Shown: positions 1 through 8,891 of the stretch, piece by piece
How positions within the stretch are numbered: the stretch's first letter is position 1
Layout: every line of letters begins with the position of its first letter
Origin: Curvibacter sp.
GTDB lineage: Bacteria > Pseudomonadota > Gammaproteobacteria > Burkholderiales > Burkholderiaceae_C
Direction of reading: 5' to 3'
DNA length: 61,310 bases
Assembly: GCA_020621965.1 (NCBI GenBank)
Contig: JAHRYV010000017.1
Location: 1 to 61,310, forward strand
The notes under the pieces: generated by a model
What the model saw: the letters and a program-made list of their open reading frames with translations, nothing else
Database searches by the model: none
Told to the model about the DNA's origin: nothing
Translations under genes and position numbers: made by a program

Positions 1-84
1 GTGGTGGTACTCCAGGGTTTCCTTGGAGTAGTGCGGCGCCAGGGCGTCGATGGCAAACGGCAGGGGGGGCAGGGTGTGTTCCAT
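1..84 (-). CDS. sodB: Superoxide dismutase (Fe), N-terminal 28 residues, cut by window edge
   Basis: Superoxide dismutase converts superoxide to oxygen and peroxide in the cytoplasm. Only the first 28 codons lie in the window. The translated start, [20 protein letters not shown], followed by a Glu-Tyr-His-His stretch, matches the conserved N-terminus of iron SODs; His27 corresponds to the first metal ligand of the family. The ATG at 84 is preceded by a GAGGA Shine-Dalgarno sequence. It lies 53 bases downstream of xseA on the same strand, an arrangement I recall from Burkholderiales. Metal type (Fe rather than Mn) is inferred from the N-terminal sequence style. Confidence 0.88.
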   Translation of the reverse strand, partial: MEHTLPPLPFAIDALAPHYSKETLEYHH

Positions 85-137
85 GGTGTCGGGTCCTCGA
101 TCGGTTGTTGTTTGAGAGCGCTGATTGTAGGAATTAA

Positions 138-1511
138 TCATGTCCCGCGTGGAGCGACGTTCAGATCAACCTTGCCGTCCGCAAGGGTGGCCTGCAGCGC
201 CTGTCCCGCATGGGTCTGGCCCACGCGGGTAATGGTATGGCCCTGCTCATCCGTCAGCCAGGCATAACCGCGCTGCAGCACCAGCGAGGGGTCGAGCAGC
301 TGCAGGCGCAGACCGGCGCGCTCCAGCCGCTGCTGCTGCGCCGTCAGGCCGCGCTGCGCGGCCTGCGGCCAGGCCTGGCCGAGCTGCTGCAGGTCACGCC
401 GCCGTTGCACCAGCGCATGGGTGGCGGCAAAACGCAGGCGCTGCGCCTGCGCCGACAGACCCAGCCGCTGCCGCGCCACCAGGCCGGACGGCCGGCCCAG
501 CCGGCCGGCGGCCTGGTCCAGGCGCTGGCTCTGGCGGTCCAGATACTGCTGCAGGGCGTCGCGCAGCCGCTCCTGCAGCAGCTCCAGCGCACCCAGCCAG
601 ACCGCGCGCGGCTCGGCCACCAGCTCGGCCGCCGCCGTGGGCGTAGGCGCGCGCAGGTCGGCCACGAAATCGGCAATGGTGAAGTCGGTCTCGTGTCCGA
701 CGCCGCAGACCACCGGCACCGGACTTTGCACCAGCGTGCGCGCCAGCCGTTCGTCGTTGAAGGCCCACAGGTCCTCGATCGAGCCGCCACCGCGCACCAG
801 CAGGATGACGTCCAGCGCCGCGCCGCCCTGCCCCGCCAACCGGTACAACTGCTGCAGCGCCGCCACCAGCTCACCCGGGGCGCCCGCGCCCTGCACCGAG
901 GCGGGCGCGACGATGACCGGGATGTGGGGCACGCGCCGCTGCAGCGCCGTCACCACGTCATGCAGCGCCGCCGCCCCCAGCGAGGTCACAACGCCGATGG
1001 CGCGCGGCATGAGCGGCAACTCGCGCTTGCGCGCGGCGTCGAACAGGCCCTCGGCCTCCAGCTTGGCCTTGAGGCGCAGGAACTGCTCGAACAGCGCGCC
1101 CTGGCCGGCGCGCGCCATGGATTCGACGATGAGTTGCAGGTCGCCGCGCGGCTCGTAGACGCCCAGGCGCCCGCGCACCTCGACCAGTTCGCCGTCGCGC
1201 GGGGCGAAGTCCAGCAGGCCGGCGGCGCGGCGGAACATGGCACAGCGCAGCTGGCCCGATTCGTCCTTCAGCGCGAAGTAACAATGCCCGCTGGCTGCGC
1301 GCGAGAAGCCCGAAATCTCGCCGCGCACGGCGACGGGATTGAAGCGCGCCTCCAGCGCATCAGCAATGGCGCGGCACAGCGCGCCAACTTGCCAGATCCG
1401 CGGCTTGCCGGCTGGGTTGTCGAGTTCAGACATCTGCAGTGACGCGGCTTGTGCCGGGGTTGCGGGTGGTGATTGCTCCACAGTCACGTCCGCAGGTGCC
1501 AGAAATGTCAA
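138..1511 (-). CDS. xseA: Exodeoxyribonuclease VII large subunit
   Basis: Large, catalytic subunit of exonuclease VII, a cytoplasmic single-strand-specific nuclease that works with XseB in repair. The 457-residue product has an N-terminal OB-fold region (about residues 36-130, with the GEISGF motif) and the conserved central segment containing [13 protein letters not shown] and [20 protein letters not shown], both hallmarks of XseA. A coiled-coil rich C-terminal region follows. Length is normal for the family. The first Met gives an N-terminal extension of about 26 residues over the internal MSELDN start, so the true start may be internal. It is transcribed away from exbB and lies just upstream of sodB. 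Confidence 0.95.
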   Translation of the reverse strand: MTFLAPADVTVEQSPPATPAQAASLQMSELDNPAGKPRIWQVGALCRAIADALEARFNPVAVRGEISGFSRAASGHCYFALKDESGQLRCAMFRRAAGLLDFAPRDGELVEVRGRLGVYEPRGDLQLIVESMARAGQGALFEQFLRLKAKLEAEGLFDAARKRELPLMPRAIGVVTSLGAAALHDVVTALQRRVPHIPVIVAPASVQGAGAPGELVAALQQLYRLAGQGGAALDVILLVRGGGSIEDLWAFNDERLARTLVQSPVPVVCGVGHETDFTIADFVADLRAPTPTAAAELVAEPRAVWLGALELLQERLRDALQQYLDRQSQRLDQAAGRLGRPSGLVARQRLGLSAQAQRLRFAATHALVQRRRDLQQLGQAWPQAAQRGLTAQQQRLERAGLRLQLLDPSLVLQRGYAWLTDEQGHTITRVGQTHAGQALQATLADGKVDLNVAPRGT

Positions 1512-1648
1512 ATCCCGACGACAGCGCTGATTTTTCCGTGCAAGTCCTTGATTTCATTGATCTTCCGTCTGCCTTTTTTGTCATCGTTCTGTCGCAAAGG
1601 CGCATGAATGCGTGCTCTGGCGGCGCTACCCCGTACTTCTGCACAAAG

Positions 1649-1657
1649 TTATCCACA
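1649..1657 (+). promoter_or_regulatory. Isolated perfect DnaA-box 9-mer
   Basis: TTATCCACA, the perfect DnaA box consensus, occurs once in the 270-bp gap between the divergent xseA and exbB genes. No cluster of boxes, AT-rich unwinding region or dnaA/dnaN genes is nearby, so it is not an origin. A single 9-mer can arise by chance in 61 kb. Apart from this the gap should hold the two divergent promoters, which I could not place with confidence. Confidence 0.3.
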
Positions 1658-1781
1658 TGATCTGTGGGCTAAGGCGCCGTAACGGCCAGTTGCTTCACGC
1701 GGATGCTGCCGGGCGCCGGGCAGACAGTCCGGGTAGTGCCGTCAGTCATAATCGCAACGCACTTTTGCCTGGAGGATTCCT

Positions 1782-2417
1782 TTGTTTTCCATCATACAAG
1801 CCGCCGGCTGGCCGATCTGGCCCCTGATCGCCTGCTCCATCCTGGGACTGGCCCTGGTCATCGAGCGTTTCCTCAGCCTCAAGACCACCAAGGTCGTCCC
1901 GCCGATGCTGCTGGACGAGGTTCTGGCCGTCTCCCGCAGCGCCCTGCCCGCACCGGACGTGGTCGAGCAGCTGTCCAGGAACTCCGCCCTGGGTGAGGTG
2001 CTGGCCAGCGGTCTGCGTGCCATGCAGGCCAAGCCGGGCATCAGCAACGAAGAACTGCAAGCCGCGCTGGAGAGCACCGGCCGCGTCGTGACCCACCGCC
2101 TGGAGCGCTACCTGAGCGCGCTGGCCACCATCGCCTCGGTGGCGCCCTTGCTGGGCCTGTTCGGCACCGTGGTCGGCATGATCGACATCTTCGGTTCGCA
2201 GGCGCCCGCCGGCGGCGGCGCGGGCGGCAATCCGGCGCAACTGGCGCACGGCATCTCGATCGCCCTGTACAACACGGCCTTCGGCCTGATCATCGCCATC
2301 CCGGCCCTGATCTTCTGGCGCTACTTCCGCGCCCGCGTCGACGAGTACCTGCTGACGCTGGAGCTGGCCGGCGAGCGCCTGCTGCAACACCTGGCCACGC
2401 TGCGCACGCCGTCATGA
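1782..2417 (+). CDS. exbB: MotA/TolQ/ExbB-family proton channel protein
   Basis: Inner-membrane subunit of a proton-motive-force engine of the ExbB/TolQ family, which with ExbD energises outer-membrane transport or envelope functions. The 211-residue product has three hydrophobic helices: near residues 10-27, a second in the VAPLLGLFGTVVGMI motif typical of the family, and a third around ISIALYNTAFGLIIAIPAL. The start is a TTG codon, chosen because a clean GGAGG Shine-Dalgarno sits 6-7 bases upstream (1771-1775). It overlaps exbD by ATGA. Neighbours lpxK and kdsB suggest an envelope role; whether it serves TonB or another partner cannot be told from the sequence. Confidence 0.92.
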   Translation: MFSIIQAAGWPIWPLIACSILGLALVIERFLSLKTTKVVPPMLLDEVLAVSRSALPAPDVVEQLSRNSALGEVLASGLRAMQAKPGISNEELQAALESTGRVVTHRLERYLSALATIASVAPLLGLFGTVVGMIDIFGSQAPAGGGAGGNPAQLAHGISIALYNTAFGLIIAIPALIFWRYFRARVDEYLLTLELAGERLLQHLATLRTPS

Positions 2418-2848
2418 AGCTGCACTTTCGCCGCCCCAGCCGCGAGGAGCCGGAGATCAACCTGATCCCCTTCATCGACGTGCTGCTGGTGATCCTGATC
2501 TTCCTGATGCTGTCGACCACCTACAGCAAGTTCACCGAAATGCAGTTGCGCCTGCCGGTGGCCGACGCCGACGCCCAGCGCGACTACCCCAAGGAGGTCG
2601 TCGTCGCCGTCAGCAGCGAGGGCACTTTCGCGGTCAACCGCCAGATCATCGAGGGCCGCAGCGTCGAAGCCGTGGTCGCCGCCCTGTTGCAGGCGGCCAA
2701 GGCCGGCAAGGAGACGGTGGTCATCATCAGCGCCGACGCCAGCGCGCGTCACCAGTCGGTGGTGACCGTGATGGAAGCGGCCCGGCGCGCCGGGCTGACG
2801 CAGATCACCTTTGCCACCCAGTCCTCGGCGCAGGCCAACGGCCGCTGA
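2414..2848 (+). CDS. exbD: ExbD/TolR-family biopolymer transport protein
   Basis: Partner of ExbB in the inner membrane. The 144-residue protein has one N-terminal transmembrane segment (about residues 17-34) containing the conserved Asp22 that takes part in proton conduction, followed by a periplasmic domain. Length and layout are normal. Its ATG overlaps the exbB stop (ATGA at 2414-2417), implying translational coupling, and lpxK starts one base after its stop. Confidence 0.93.
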   Translation: MKLHFRRPSREEPEINLIPFIDVLLVILIFLMLSTTYSKFTEMQLRLPVADADAQRDYPKEVVVAVSSEGTFAVNRQIIEGRSVEAVVAALLQAAKAGKETVVIISADASARHQSVVTVMEAARRAGLTQITFATQSSAQANGR

Positions 2849-2849
2849 C

Positions 2850-3890
2850 ATGTCACCCCCGTCCCAGGCAGGTTGGCAGCGTGTGCTGACGGACAACTGG
2901 CAGCGGCGCGGGCCCCTGGCCTGGGCGCTGTGGCCCTTGTCCCTGCTCATGGGCCTGCTGGTGCGCCTGCGCCAGGGCCTGTACCTCAGCGGCGTCCTCA
3001 GCCGGCAGCGGGTACCGGTGCCTGTCCTCGTGGTGGGCAACGTCGTGGCTGGTGGCGCCGGCAAGACCCCGGTCGTCATGGCCCTCGTGAAACACCTGCA
3101 GGCGCGCGGCCTGCGGCCCGGCGTGATCTCGCGCGGCTACGGCCGCAGCACCCGCGACTGTCGCGCCGTCCAGGACGACAGCCCGGTCAGCACCGTCGGC
3201 GACGAGCCGGCCCTGATCCGGCGCAACACCGGCGTGCCGGTCTACGTCGCCACCCGGCGCATCGAGGCCGCGCGCGCCCTGCTGCAAGCGCATCCGCAGA
3301 CCGATGTGCTGGTCAGCGACGACGGGCTGCAGCACTATGCGCTGGCGCGCGACATCGAGATCTGCGTCTTCGATGACCGCGGTGCGGGCAATGGCTGGCT
3401 GCTGCCGGCCGGTCCGCTGCGCGAGCCCTGGCCGCGCCCTGTCGATCTGGTGCTGCATACCGGCAGCCGGCCGGCCTTCACCGGCTACACGGCGCAGCGC
3501 GCGCTGGCCGCCCAGGCGGTGCGCCGCGACGGCAGCCGCGTCGACCTCACGGCCCTGGCCCAGGAGGGCCGGCCCCTGCTGGCCGTGGCCGGCATCGCCC
3601 GGCCGCAGGCCTTCTTCGAAATGCTGCAGACCCTGGGCCTGCCGCTGACACTGACGGTGGCCCGCCCCGACCATGACGACTACGCCGGCTGGCAGCGGCC
3701 GCGCGACCGCGACTACACCCTGCTGTGCACGGAAAAGGACGCGCTCAAACTCTGGGCCAGCCACCCGGACGCGCTGGCCGTGCCGCTGGACTTCGCGCCC
3801 GAGCCGGGCTTTTTCGCCGCACTGGACCGCCTGCTCGATGAAGTGCGCAACACGAGGCTATCATCGCCCCATGGACACCCGACTGCTTGA
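2850..3890 (+). CDS. lpxK: Tetraacyldisaccharide 4'-kinase
   Basis: Membrane-associated kinase that phosphorylates the 4' position of the lipid A disaccharide precursor in LPS synthesis. The 346-residue product begins with a hydrophobic membrane-contact region and has a P-loop of the LpxK type, [10 protein letters not shown] (about residues 65-74), plus the conserved SDDGLQHY segment. The start at 2850 was preferred over an upstream in-frame ATG at 2811 because the latter lies inside exbD. The gene overlaps the next one by 20 bases. Linkage to kdsB groups two LPS-core/lipid A steps in one transcript. Confidence 0.95.
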   Translation: MSPPSQAGWQRVLTDNWQRRGPLAWALWPLSLLMGLLVRLRQGLYLSGVLSRQRVPVPVLVVGNVVAGGAGKTPVVMALVKHLQARGLRPGVISRGYGRSTRDCRAVQDDSPVSTVGDEPALIRRNTGVPVYVATRRIEAARALLQAHPQTDVLVSDDGLQHYALARDIEICVFDDRGAGNGWLLPAGPLREPWPRPVDLVLHTGSRPAFTGYTAQRALAAQAVRRDGSRVDLTALAQEGRPLLAVAGIARPQAFFEMLQTLGLPLTLTVARPDHDDYAGWQRPRDRDYTLLCTEKDALKLWASHPDALAVPLDFAPEPGFFAALDRLLDEVRNTRLSSPHGHPTA

Positions 3891-4053
3891 ACTGCTCGTC
3901 TGCCCCGTGACCAAGGGCCCGCTCGAATACGACCGCGCGAAGCAGGAACTGGTCTCGCGCAGCGCCCGCCTGGCCTACCCGATCCGCGACGGCATCCCGG
4001 TGCTGCTGGAGAACGAGGCGCGCACGCTGAGCGACGAGGAACTGGGCCGGTGA
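3871..4053 (+). CDS. Trm112-family small protein
   Basis: A 60-residue protein of the Trm112/YcaR family. It starts [20 protein letters not shown] and has the conserved LVCP and a C-terminal [17 protein letters not shown] segment typical of the family. Only one cysteine of the zinc-knuckle CPxCxG arrangement remains, as in many proteobacterial members that lie between lpxK and kdsB. The precise biochemical role of these bacterial homologues is not settled. It overlaps lpxK by 20 bases and kdsB by 4. Confidence 0.9.
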   Translation: MDTRLLELLVCPVTKGPLEYDRAKQELVSRSARLAYPIRDGIPVLLENEARTLSDEELGR

Positions 4054-4811
4054 GCTTCACGGTCCTGATCCCGGCCCGGCTGGCCTCGACCCGCCTGCCC
4101 AACAAACCCCTGGCCGACATCGCCGGCCTGCCCATGGTGGTGCGTGTGGCCCAGCGTGTCATCGGCGGTCTCCCCGCCGGCACGCGCGTGGTGGTGGCCG
4201 GCGACAGCCCCGAGATCCTGCAGGCCTGCCAGCGTCACGGCGTGCAGGCCGTGCTCACGCGCGTGGATCATCCCAGCGGCAGCGACCGCTTGGCCGAAGC
4301 CTGCGAGCTGCTGGGCCTGGGCGACGAGGACCTGGTGGTCAACGTGCAGGGCGACGAACCCCTGATCGACCCCGCCCTGGTGTCGGCCGTGGCCACCCTG
4401 CTGCGCCAGCGGCCGCAGGCCAGCATGAGCACGGCCGCCCACCCCATCCACGACCTCGCCGATTTCGTGAACCCCAACGTGGTGAAGGTGGTGCTGGACG
4501 CGCAGGAACTGGCGCTGTATTTCAGCCGCGCGCCCATCGCCTGGTGGCGTGACGGTTTTGCCCAGGGCATCAAGGCCCTGCCGCAGCCGGCGCCGCTGCG
4601 CCATATCGGCATCTACGGCTACCGCGTCGGTTTCTTGCGCCTATTTCCCACACTGGCCCAGGCCCCGATCGAAGTCACCGAGGCGCTGGAGCAGCTGCGC
4701 GCCATGTGGCACGGCCACCGCATCGCCGTGCACGTGACCCCGCAGGCGCCGGGCGCGGGCGTGGACACGCCCGAGGACCTGGAACGGGTGCGCCGGCTGT
4801 TTGCCGCCTGA
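4050..4811 (+). CDS. kdsB: 3-deoxy-manno-octulosonate cytidylyltransferase
   Basis: CMP-KDO synthetase: activates KDO with CTP for transfer to lipid A. The 253-residue product has the N-terminal nucleotide-binding signature [20 protein letters not shown] and the central NVQGDEPLI motif, both diagnostic for KdsB. The start is a GTG overlapping the stop of the Trm112-like gene, which argues for translational coupling. Last gene of the exbB-to-kdsB transcript; adk follows after 141 bases with its own probable promoter. Confidence 0.96.
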   Translation: MSFTVLIPARLASTRLPNKPLADIAGLPMVVRVAQRVIGGLPAGTRVVVAGDSPEILQACQRHGVQAVLTRVDHPSGSDRLAEACELLGLGDEDLVVNVQGDEPLIDPALVSAVATLLRQRPQASMSTAAHPIHDLADFVNPNVVKVVLDAQELALYFSRAPIAWWRDGFAQGIKALPQPAPLRHIGIYGYRVGFLRLFPTLAQAPIEVTEALEQLRAMWHGHRIAVHVTPQAPGAGVDTPEDLERVRRLFAA

Positions 4812-5609
<798 letters not shown>

Positions 5610-5643
5610 TCTGATCCCCCCTCTTTTCGCGCCTCTCGATCAC

Positions 5644-5666
5644 GCCCTGCCTTGCAGGGCGTTTTC
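5644..5666 (+). terminator. Rho-independent terminator after adk
   Basis: A 7-bp perfect stem (GCCCTGC and GCAGGGC) with a 3-base loop is followed by GTTTTC. It lies between the convergent adk and asparaginase genes. Confidence 0.75.
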
Positions 5667-5683
5667 ATTGGCGCGGGCGTGGC

Positions 5684-6655
5684 TCAGGGCGCCAGCAACT
5701 CCAGCATCAGCGCCAGCCGCGCCTTGACCGGGCTCAGGCCCGGCGCCACGGGGAATTCGTCGCCGGGTCGCGATTGCAGCATGCCGTCGGCGCAGCGTGT
5801 GCTGCGCAGCACACGCACACCCGCGGCCTGTGCCCGGCGCAGCGCCGCCTCCAGCTCGCGGTGCACGGTGCCGCCCCCGGTACCCGCCAGCACCAGGCCC
5901 TGCAGCGGCGGCGCGCCGTAGCGCTCGGCGACCGCCGGGTCGGCCAGCGCGTCCACCGTGGCCGCGCAGGCCGCCGCATGGCTGAGCACGATCTCGACAC
6001 GCGGCAGCGCCACCGCCGACAGCAGCGCCTCCAGCAAGGTCTCCTGCGGCACCACCGGCTGCGGCCAATCCCGCCAGCGTTCGATGCGGCCGTGGCGCAC
6101 CCGGCCGATGTCGCCGGCCTCGCCCGCGCTGAAGGCATCGAGCCGCCAGCTGTGCACCTTCTGCACGTCTTGCGGGCCGAGGATGCGGCCCGCGCTGACC
6201 GCCACCACCCCCTGGGCGCCCTCGCAGGCGGCCACGGCCAGCGCGTCCAGCAGGTTCTGCGGACCGTCGGCGTCCAGCGCCGTGGCCGGGCGCATGGCGC
6301 AGGTGAGCACCACCGGCTTGCGCGGCGCCAGCACGGTCTGCAGCAGGTACGCCGTCTCCTCCAGCGTGTCCGTGCCGTGGGTGATGACCAGACCGCGCAC
6401 CCCGGGCTGCGCCAGCCAGTGCAGGCAGCGCTGCAGCAGCTTCTGCCAGACCGCCAGATCCATGTCCTTGCTGTCGATCTGGGCCACCTGCTCGCTCAGC
6501 AGCTCGCAGCCGGCGGGCACCGGCAGACCGGCCAGCAGATCGACAACCGGCTTCTGCGCGGCCCGGTAGTCGCGGCTGTCGGTCGCACTGGCGGCGGTGC
6601 CGGCGATGGTGCCGCCGCTGCCCAAAACCACGATTTTTTCAAGCCCCACTTGCAT
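5684..6655 (-). CDS. L-asparaginase (type I/II family)
   Basis: Hydrolyses L-asparagine to aspartate and ammonia. The 323-residue protein has both active-site signatures: SGGTIAG near the N-terminus with the nucleophile Thr16, and ITHGTDTLEETAY with Thr95-Asp96. The RPATALDADGPQN segment is typical of bacterial asparaginases. No clear signal peptide is visible, which suggests a cytoplasmic enzyme, although the very N-terminus is hydrophobic. It is transcribed divergently from lexA; the SOS boxes lie in their shared 82-base upstream region, so its promoter may overlap LexA binding. Specificity (ansA-like or ansB-like) was not assigned. Confidence 0.93.
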   Translation of the reverse strand: MQVGLEKIVVLGSGGTIAGTAASATDSRDYRAAQKPVVDLLAGLPVPAGCELLSEQVAQIDSKDMDLAVWQKLLQRCLHWLAQPGVRGLVITHGTDTLEETAYLLQTVLAPRKPVVLTCAMRPATALDADGPQNLLDALAVAACEGAQGVVAVSAGRILGPQDVQKVHSWRLDAFSAGEAGDIGRVRHGRIERWRDWPQPVVPQETLLEALLSAVALPRVEIVLSHAAACAATVDALADPAVAERYGAPPLQGLVLAGTGGGTVHRELEAALRRAQAAGVRVLRSTRCADGMLQSRPGDEFPVAPGLSPVKARLALMLELLAP

Positions 6656-6666
6656 TTCCCGAAAAA

Positions 6667-6682
6667 CTGGTTAAAAATACAG
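6667..6682. promoter_or_regulatory. LexA (SOS) box 1
   Basis: CTGG-N8-ACAG with an AT-rich centre, one mismatch from the CTGT-N8-ACAG consensus. It lies about 55 bases upstream of the lexA ATG and beside box 2, as expected for LexA autoregulation. Confidence 0.75.
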
Positions 6683-6683
6683 C

Positions 6684-6703
6684 TACTGGATATCGAGACA
6701 GTA
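6684..6703. promoter_or_regulatory. LexA (SOS) box 2
   Basis: TACTGG-N8-ACAGTA, a near-perfect 20-bp SOS box whose flanking TA pairs are also conserved. It is separated from the core of box 1 by 3 bases. The tandem layout resembles the double operator of E. coli lexA. Confidence 0.85.
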
Positions 6704-6737
6704 GAGTCTCGCCTCCCGCCCACCAGGAGTCACGACG

Positions 6738-7421
6738 ATGGACCTGCCGAACTACCCGATCAAGCTGACCGCCCGCCAGCAACAGATTCTGGACCTGATC
6801 CAGAGTGCCATTGCACGCACCGGTGCGCCGCCCACCCGGGCCGAGATCGCCGCCGAGCTAGGGTTCAAATCGGCGAACGCCGCCGAAGAACACCTGCAGG
6901 CCCTGGCGCGCAAGGGTGTGATCGAACTGGTCAGCGGCACCTCGCGCGGCATCCGCCTGCAGGGCGAGGCGCTGCGCTCCATCAACGAGTCGCGCATCCG
7001 GCAATTCTCCCTGCCCATGCCGGATCTGGCCCAGCTGGCCCTGCCCCTGATCGGGCGCGTCGCCGCCGGCTCCCCCATTCTCGCGCAGGAACATGTGGAC
7101 CAGACCTACTACGTCGAGAGTTCCTTGTTCCAGCGCAAGCCGGACTACCTGCTCAAGGTGCGCGGCATGTCCATGCGCGACGCCGGCATCATGGACGGCG
7201 ACCTGCTGGCCGTGCAGGCCACCAAGGACGCCAAAAACGGCCAGATCATAGTGGCGCGCCTGGGTGACGAAGTCACCGTCAAGCGCTTTCGCCGCAACAA
7301 GCACCTGATCGAACTGCTGCCCGAGAACCCGGACTACCAGATCATCGTGGTCGAACCCGGCGAGCCCTTCGAGATCGAGGGCCTGGCGGTCGGCCTGATC
7401 CGCAACACCATGCTCATGTGA
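6738..7421 (+). CDS. lexA: LexA repressor
   Basis: Master SOS repressor, self-cleaved in the presence of RecA filaments. The 227-residue product has an N-terminal winged helix (about residues 10-70), the Ala110-Gly111 cleavage site in RVAAGSP, and the Ser145/Lys182 catalytic dyad in the C-terminal S24 peptidase domain. All are spaced exactly as in E. coli LexA with an offset of 26 residues. Two SOS boxes lie immediately upstream, so it is probably autoregulated. The extra residues come from the linker and N-terminus. The downstream small gene begins 29 bases after the stop and may be co-transcribed. Confidence 0.97.
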   Translation: MDLPNYPIKLTARQQQILDLIQSAIARTGAPPTRAEIAAELGFKSANAAEEHLQALARKGVIELVSGTSRGIRLQGEALRSINESRIRQFSLPMPDLAQLALPLIGRVAAGSPILAQEHVDQTYYVESSLFQRKPDYLLKVRGMSMRDAGIMDGDLLAVQATKDAKNGQIIVARLGDEVTVKRFRRNKHLIELLPENPDYQIIVVEPGEPFEIEGLAVGLIRNTMLM

Positions 7422-7450
7422 GCGTCGTCCGCCGCGAAGAAAGGTTCACC

Positions 7451-7744
7451 ATGAATTCCGCCTGGTCCGCCACCGTGGCCCTGTGGTCTCCCCTGCAAAG
7501 CCTGCTGCGCTGGCTGCTGCCCGACGGGCCGGCCGTGCCCGCAGCACCGCGGCTGCGGCCCGCCACGCTTGCCCCGGTTGCCACCCCGGCCTGTCGCGCG
7601 CCCGCCGTGCGCCGCCCCCTGCGGGTGGTGCGGGTAGTGGAAGCGGGCCAGCCCCGCTCACAGGTCGGTCGCATGGTGATCTCCGGTCGCATGGCCGATG
7701 TCTGCGCCGAACTCGACCGGCTGGCAGCCTGCGAAGCGGCGTGA
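7451..7744 (+). CDS. Small conserved protein downstream of lexA, function unknown
   Basis: A 97-residue protein. The ATG at 7451 is preceded by AAGAAAGG, a good ribosome binding site, and was chosen over an upstream in-frame ATG at 7418 that overlaps lexA. The N-terminal half is Ala/Pro/Arg-rich and low in complexity. The C-terminal 35-40 residues look constrained (VVRVVEAGQPRSQVGRMVIS, then GRMADVCAELDRLAA). I recall similar C-termini in small Burkholderiales proteins but know no function. Position suggests it belongs to the LexA regulon, the place held by sulA-type genes in some other bacteria, but no SulA similarity is visible. Confidence 0.7.
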   Translation: MNSAWSATVALWSPLQSLLRWLLPDGPAVPAAPRLRPATLAPVATPACRAPAVRRPLRVVRVVEAGQPRSQVGRMVISGRMADVCAELDRLAACEAA

Positions 7745-7821
7745 ATCCGCAGACGTAACAAGCGGCAATTCGCAGGCCGATCCGGGTTTTTCCCAGGTGG
7801 GCGCAGGGCACAATAGCGCCC

Positions 7822-8838
7822 ATGAATATCGTGATTCTGGACGACTACCAGGACGTCGTACGCAAGCTCGACTGCGCCGCCAAGCTGACCCACTACCCGT
7901 TCAAGGTCTACAACAACACCATCAAGGGTCTGGGGCAACTGTCGGTCCGCCTGCGTGATGCCGACGTGGTGGTCCTGATCCGAGAACGCACCCCCATCAC
8001 GCGCCAGCTGGTCGAAAAACTGCCGCGCCTCAAGCTGATCGTGCAGACTGGCCGCTTCGGCAACCATATCGATCTGGCCGCCTGCACGGCACGCGGCATT
8101 GCCGTGGCCGAAGGCACGGGCTCGCCGGTGGCGCCGGCCGAGCTGACCTGGGCGCTGATCATGGCCGCCATGCGCCGCCTGCCCCAGTACATCGGCAATC
8201 TCAAGCATGGGGTCTGGCAGCAGTCCGGCCTCAAGTCCGCCGCCATGCCGCCCAATTTCGCGCTGGGTACGGTGCTGCGGGGCAAGACGCTGGGCATCTG
8301 GGGCTACGGCAAGATCGGCCAGCTGGTGGCCGGCTACGGCCGTGCCTTCGGCATGCGGGTGCTGGTGTGGGGCCGCGACGCCTCACGCGAAAAGGCCGTG
8401 CAGGACGGCTACGAGGCCGCGGCCAGCCGCGAGGAATTCTTCCAGTCCTGTGATGTGCTGACCCTGCACCTGCGCCTGAACGACGCCACCCGCGGCATCG
8501 TCACCCCCGAGGACCTGGCGCTGATGAAACCCACGTCGCTGCTGGTCAACACCTCGCGCGCCGAGCTGGTCGCAGCGGATGCGCTGATCAACGGCCTGAA
8601 CCGCGGGCGCCCCGGCATGGCGGCGGTCGACGTCTTCGAGTCCGAGCCCATCCTGCAAGGCCACGCCCTGCTGCGGCTGGAAAACTGCATCTGCACACCG
8701 CACATCGGTTATGTCGAGCAGGAAAGCTACGAGCTTTACTTCGGCGCCGCCTTCGACAATGTGGTCAACTTCATCCAGGGCAGGCCGAGCAACCTCGTGA
8801 ACCCCGAGGCCCTGCAGGTCCCGCGCGCCGCCGACTGA
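7822..8838 (+). CDS. D-2-hydroxyacid dehydrogenase family protein
   Basis: NAD(P)-dependent oxidoreductase of the D-isomer-specific 2-hydroxyacid dehydrogenase family, 338 residues. The Rossmann fold is marked by LGIWGYGKIGQLVAGYGRAFG (residues about 155-175). The catalytic Arg lies in the NTSRAELV segment, the Glu in the VDVFESEP region and the His in CTPHIGY. All three catalytic residues are therefore present. The NTSRAE variant is typical of a subgroup usually left without a defined substrate. It stands alone between lexA and a fatty-acid gene pair, so context does not fix its substrate. Confidence 0.88.
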   Translation: MNIVILDDYQDVVRKLDCAAKLTHYPFKVYNNTIKGLGQLSVRLRDADVVVLIRERTPITRQLVEKLPRLKLIVQTGRFGNHIDLAACTARGIAVAEGTGSPVAPAELTWALIMAAMRRLPQYIGNLKHGVWQQSGLKSAAMPPNFALGTVLRGKTLGIWGYGKIGQLVAGYGRAFGMRVLVWGRDASREKAVQDGYEAAASREEFFQSCDVLTLHLRLNDATRGIVTPEDLALMKPTSLLVNTSRAELVAADALINGLNRGRPGMAAVDVFESEPILQGHALLRLENCICTPHIGYVEQESYELYFGAAFDNVVNFIQGRPSNLVNPEALQVPRAAD

Positions 8839-8891
8839 AGGCGTCGTCTGGGCGACGTGGGCGCGGCCAGGCCGCGGCGATAATCCCCGCC

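Noticed and set aside
1..267. 88-codon plus-strand frame at the window start
   Set aside because: It runs antisense to sodB and the end of xseA and has no features of its own.
5774..7267. 497-codon plus-strand frame across the asparaginase and lexA genes
   Set aside because: It crosses two well-supported genes, the SOS boxes and their promoters.
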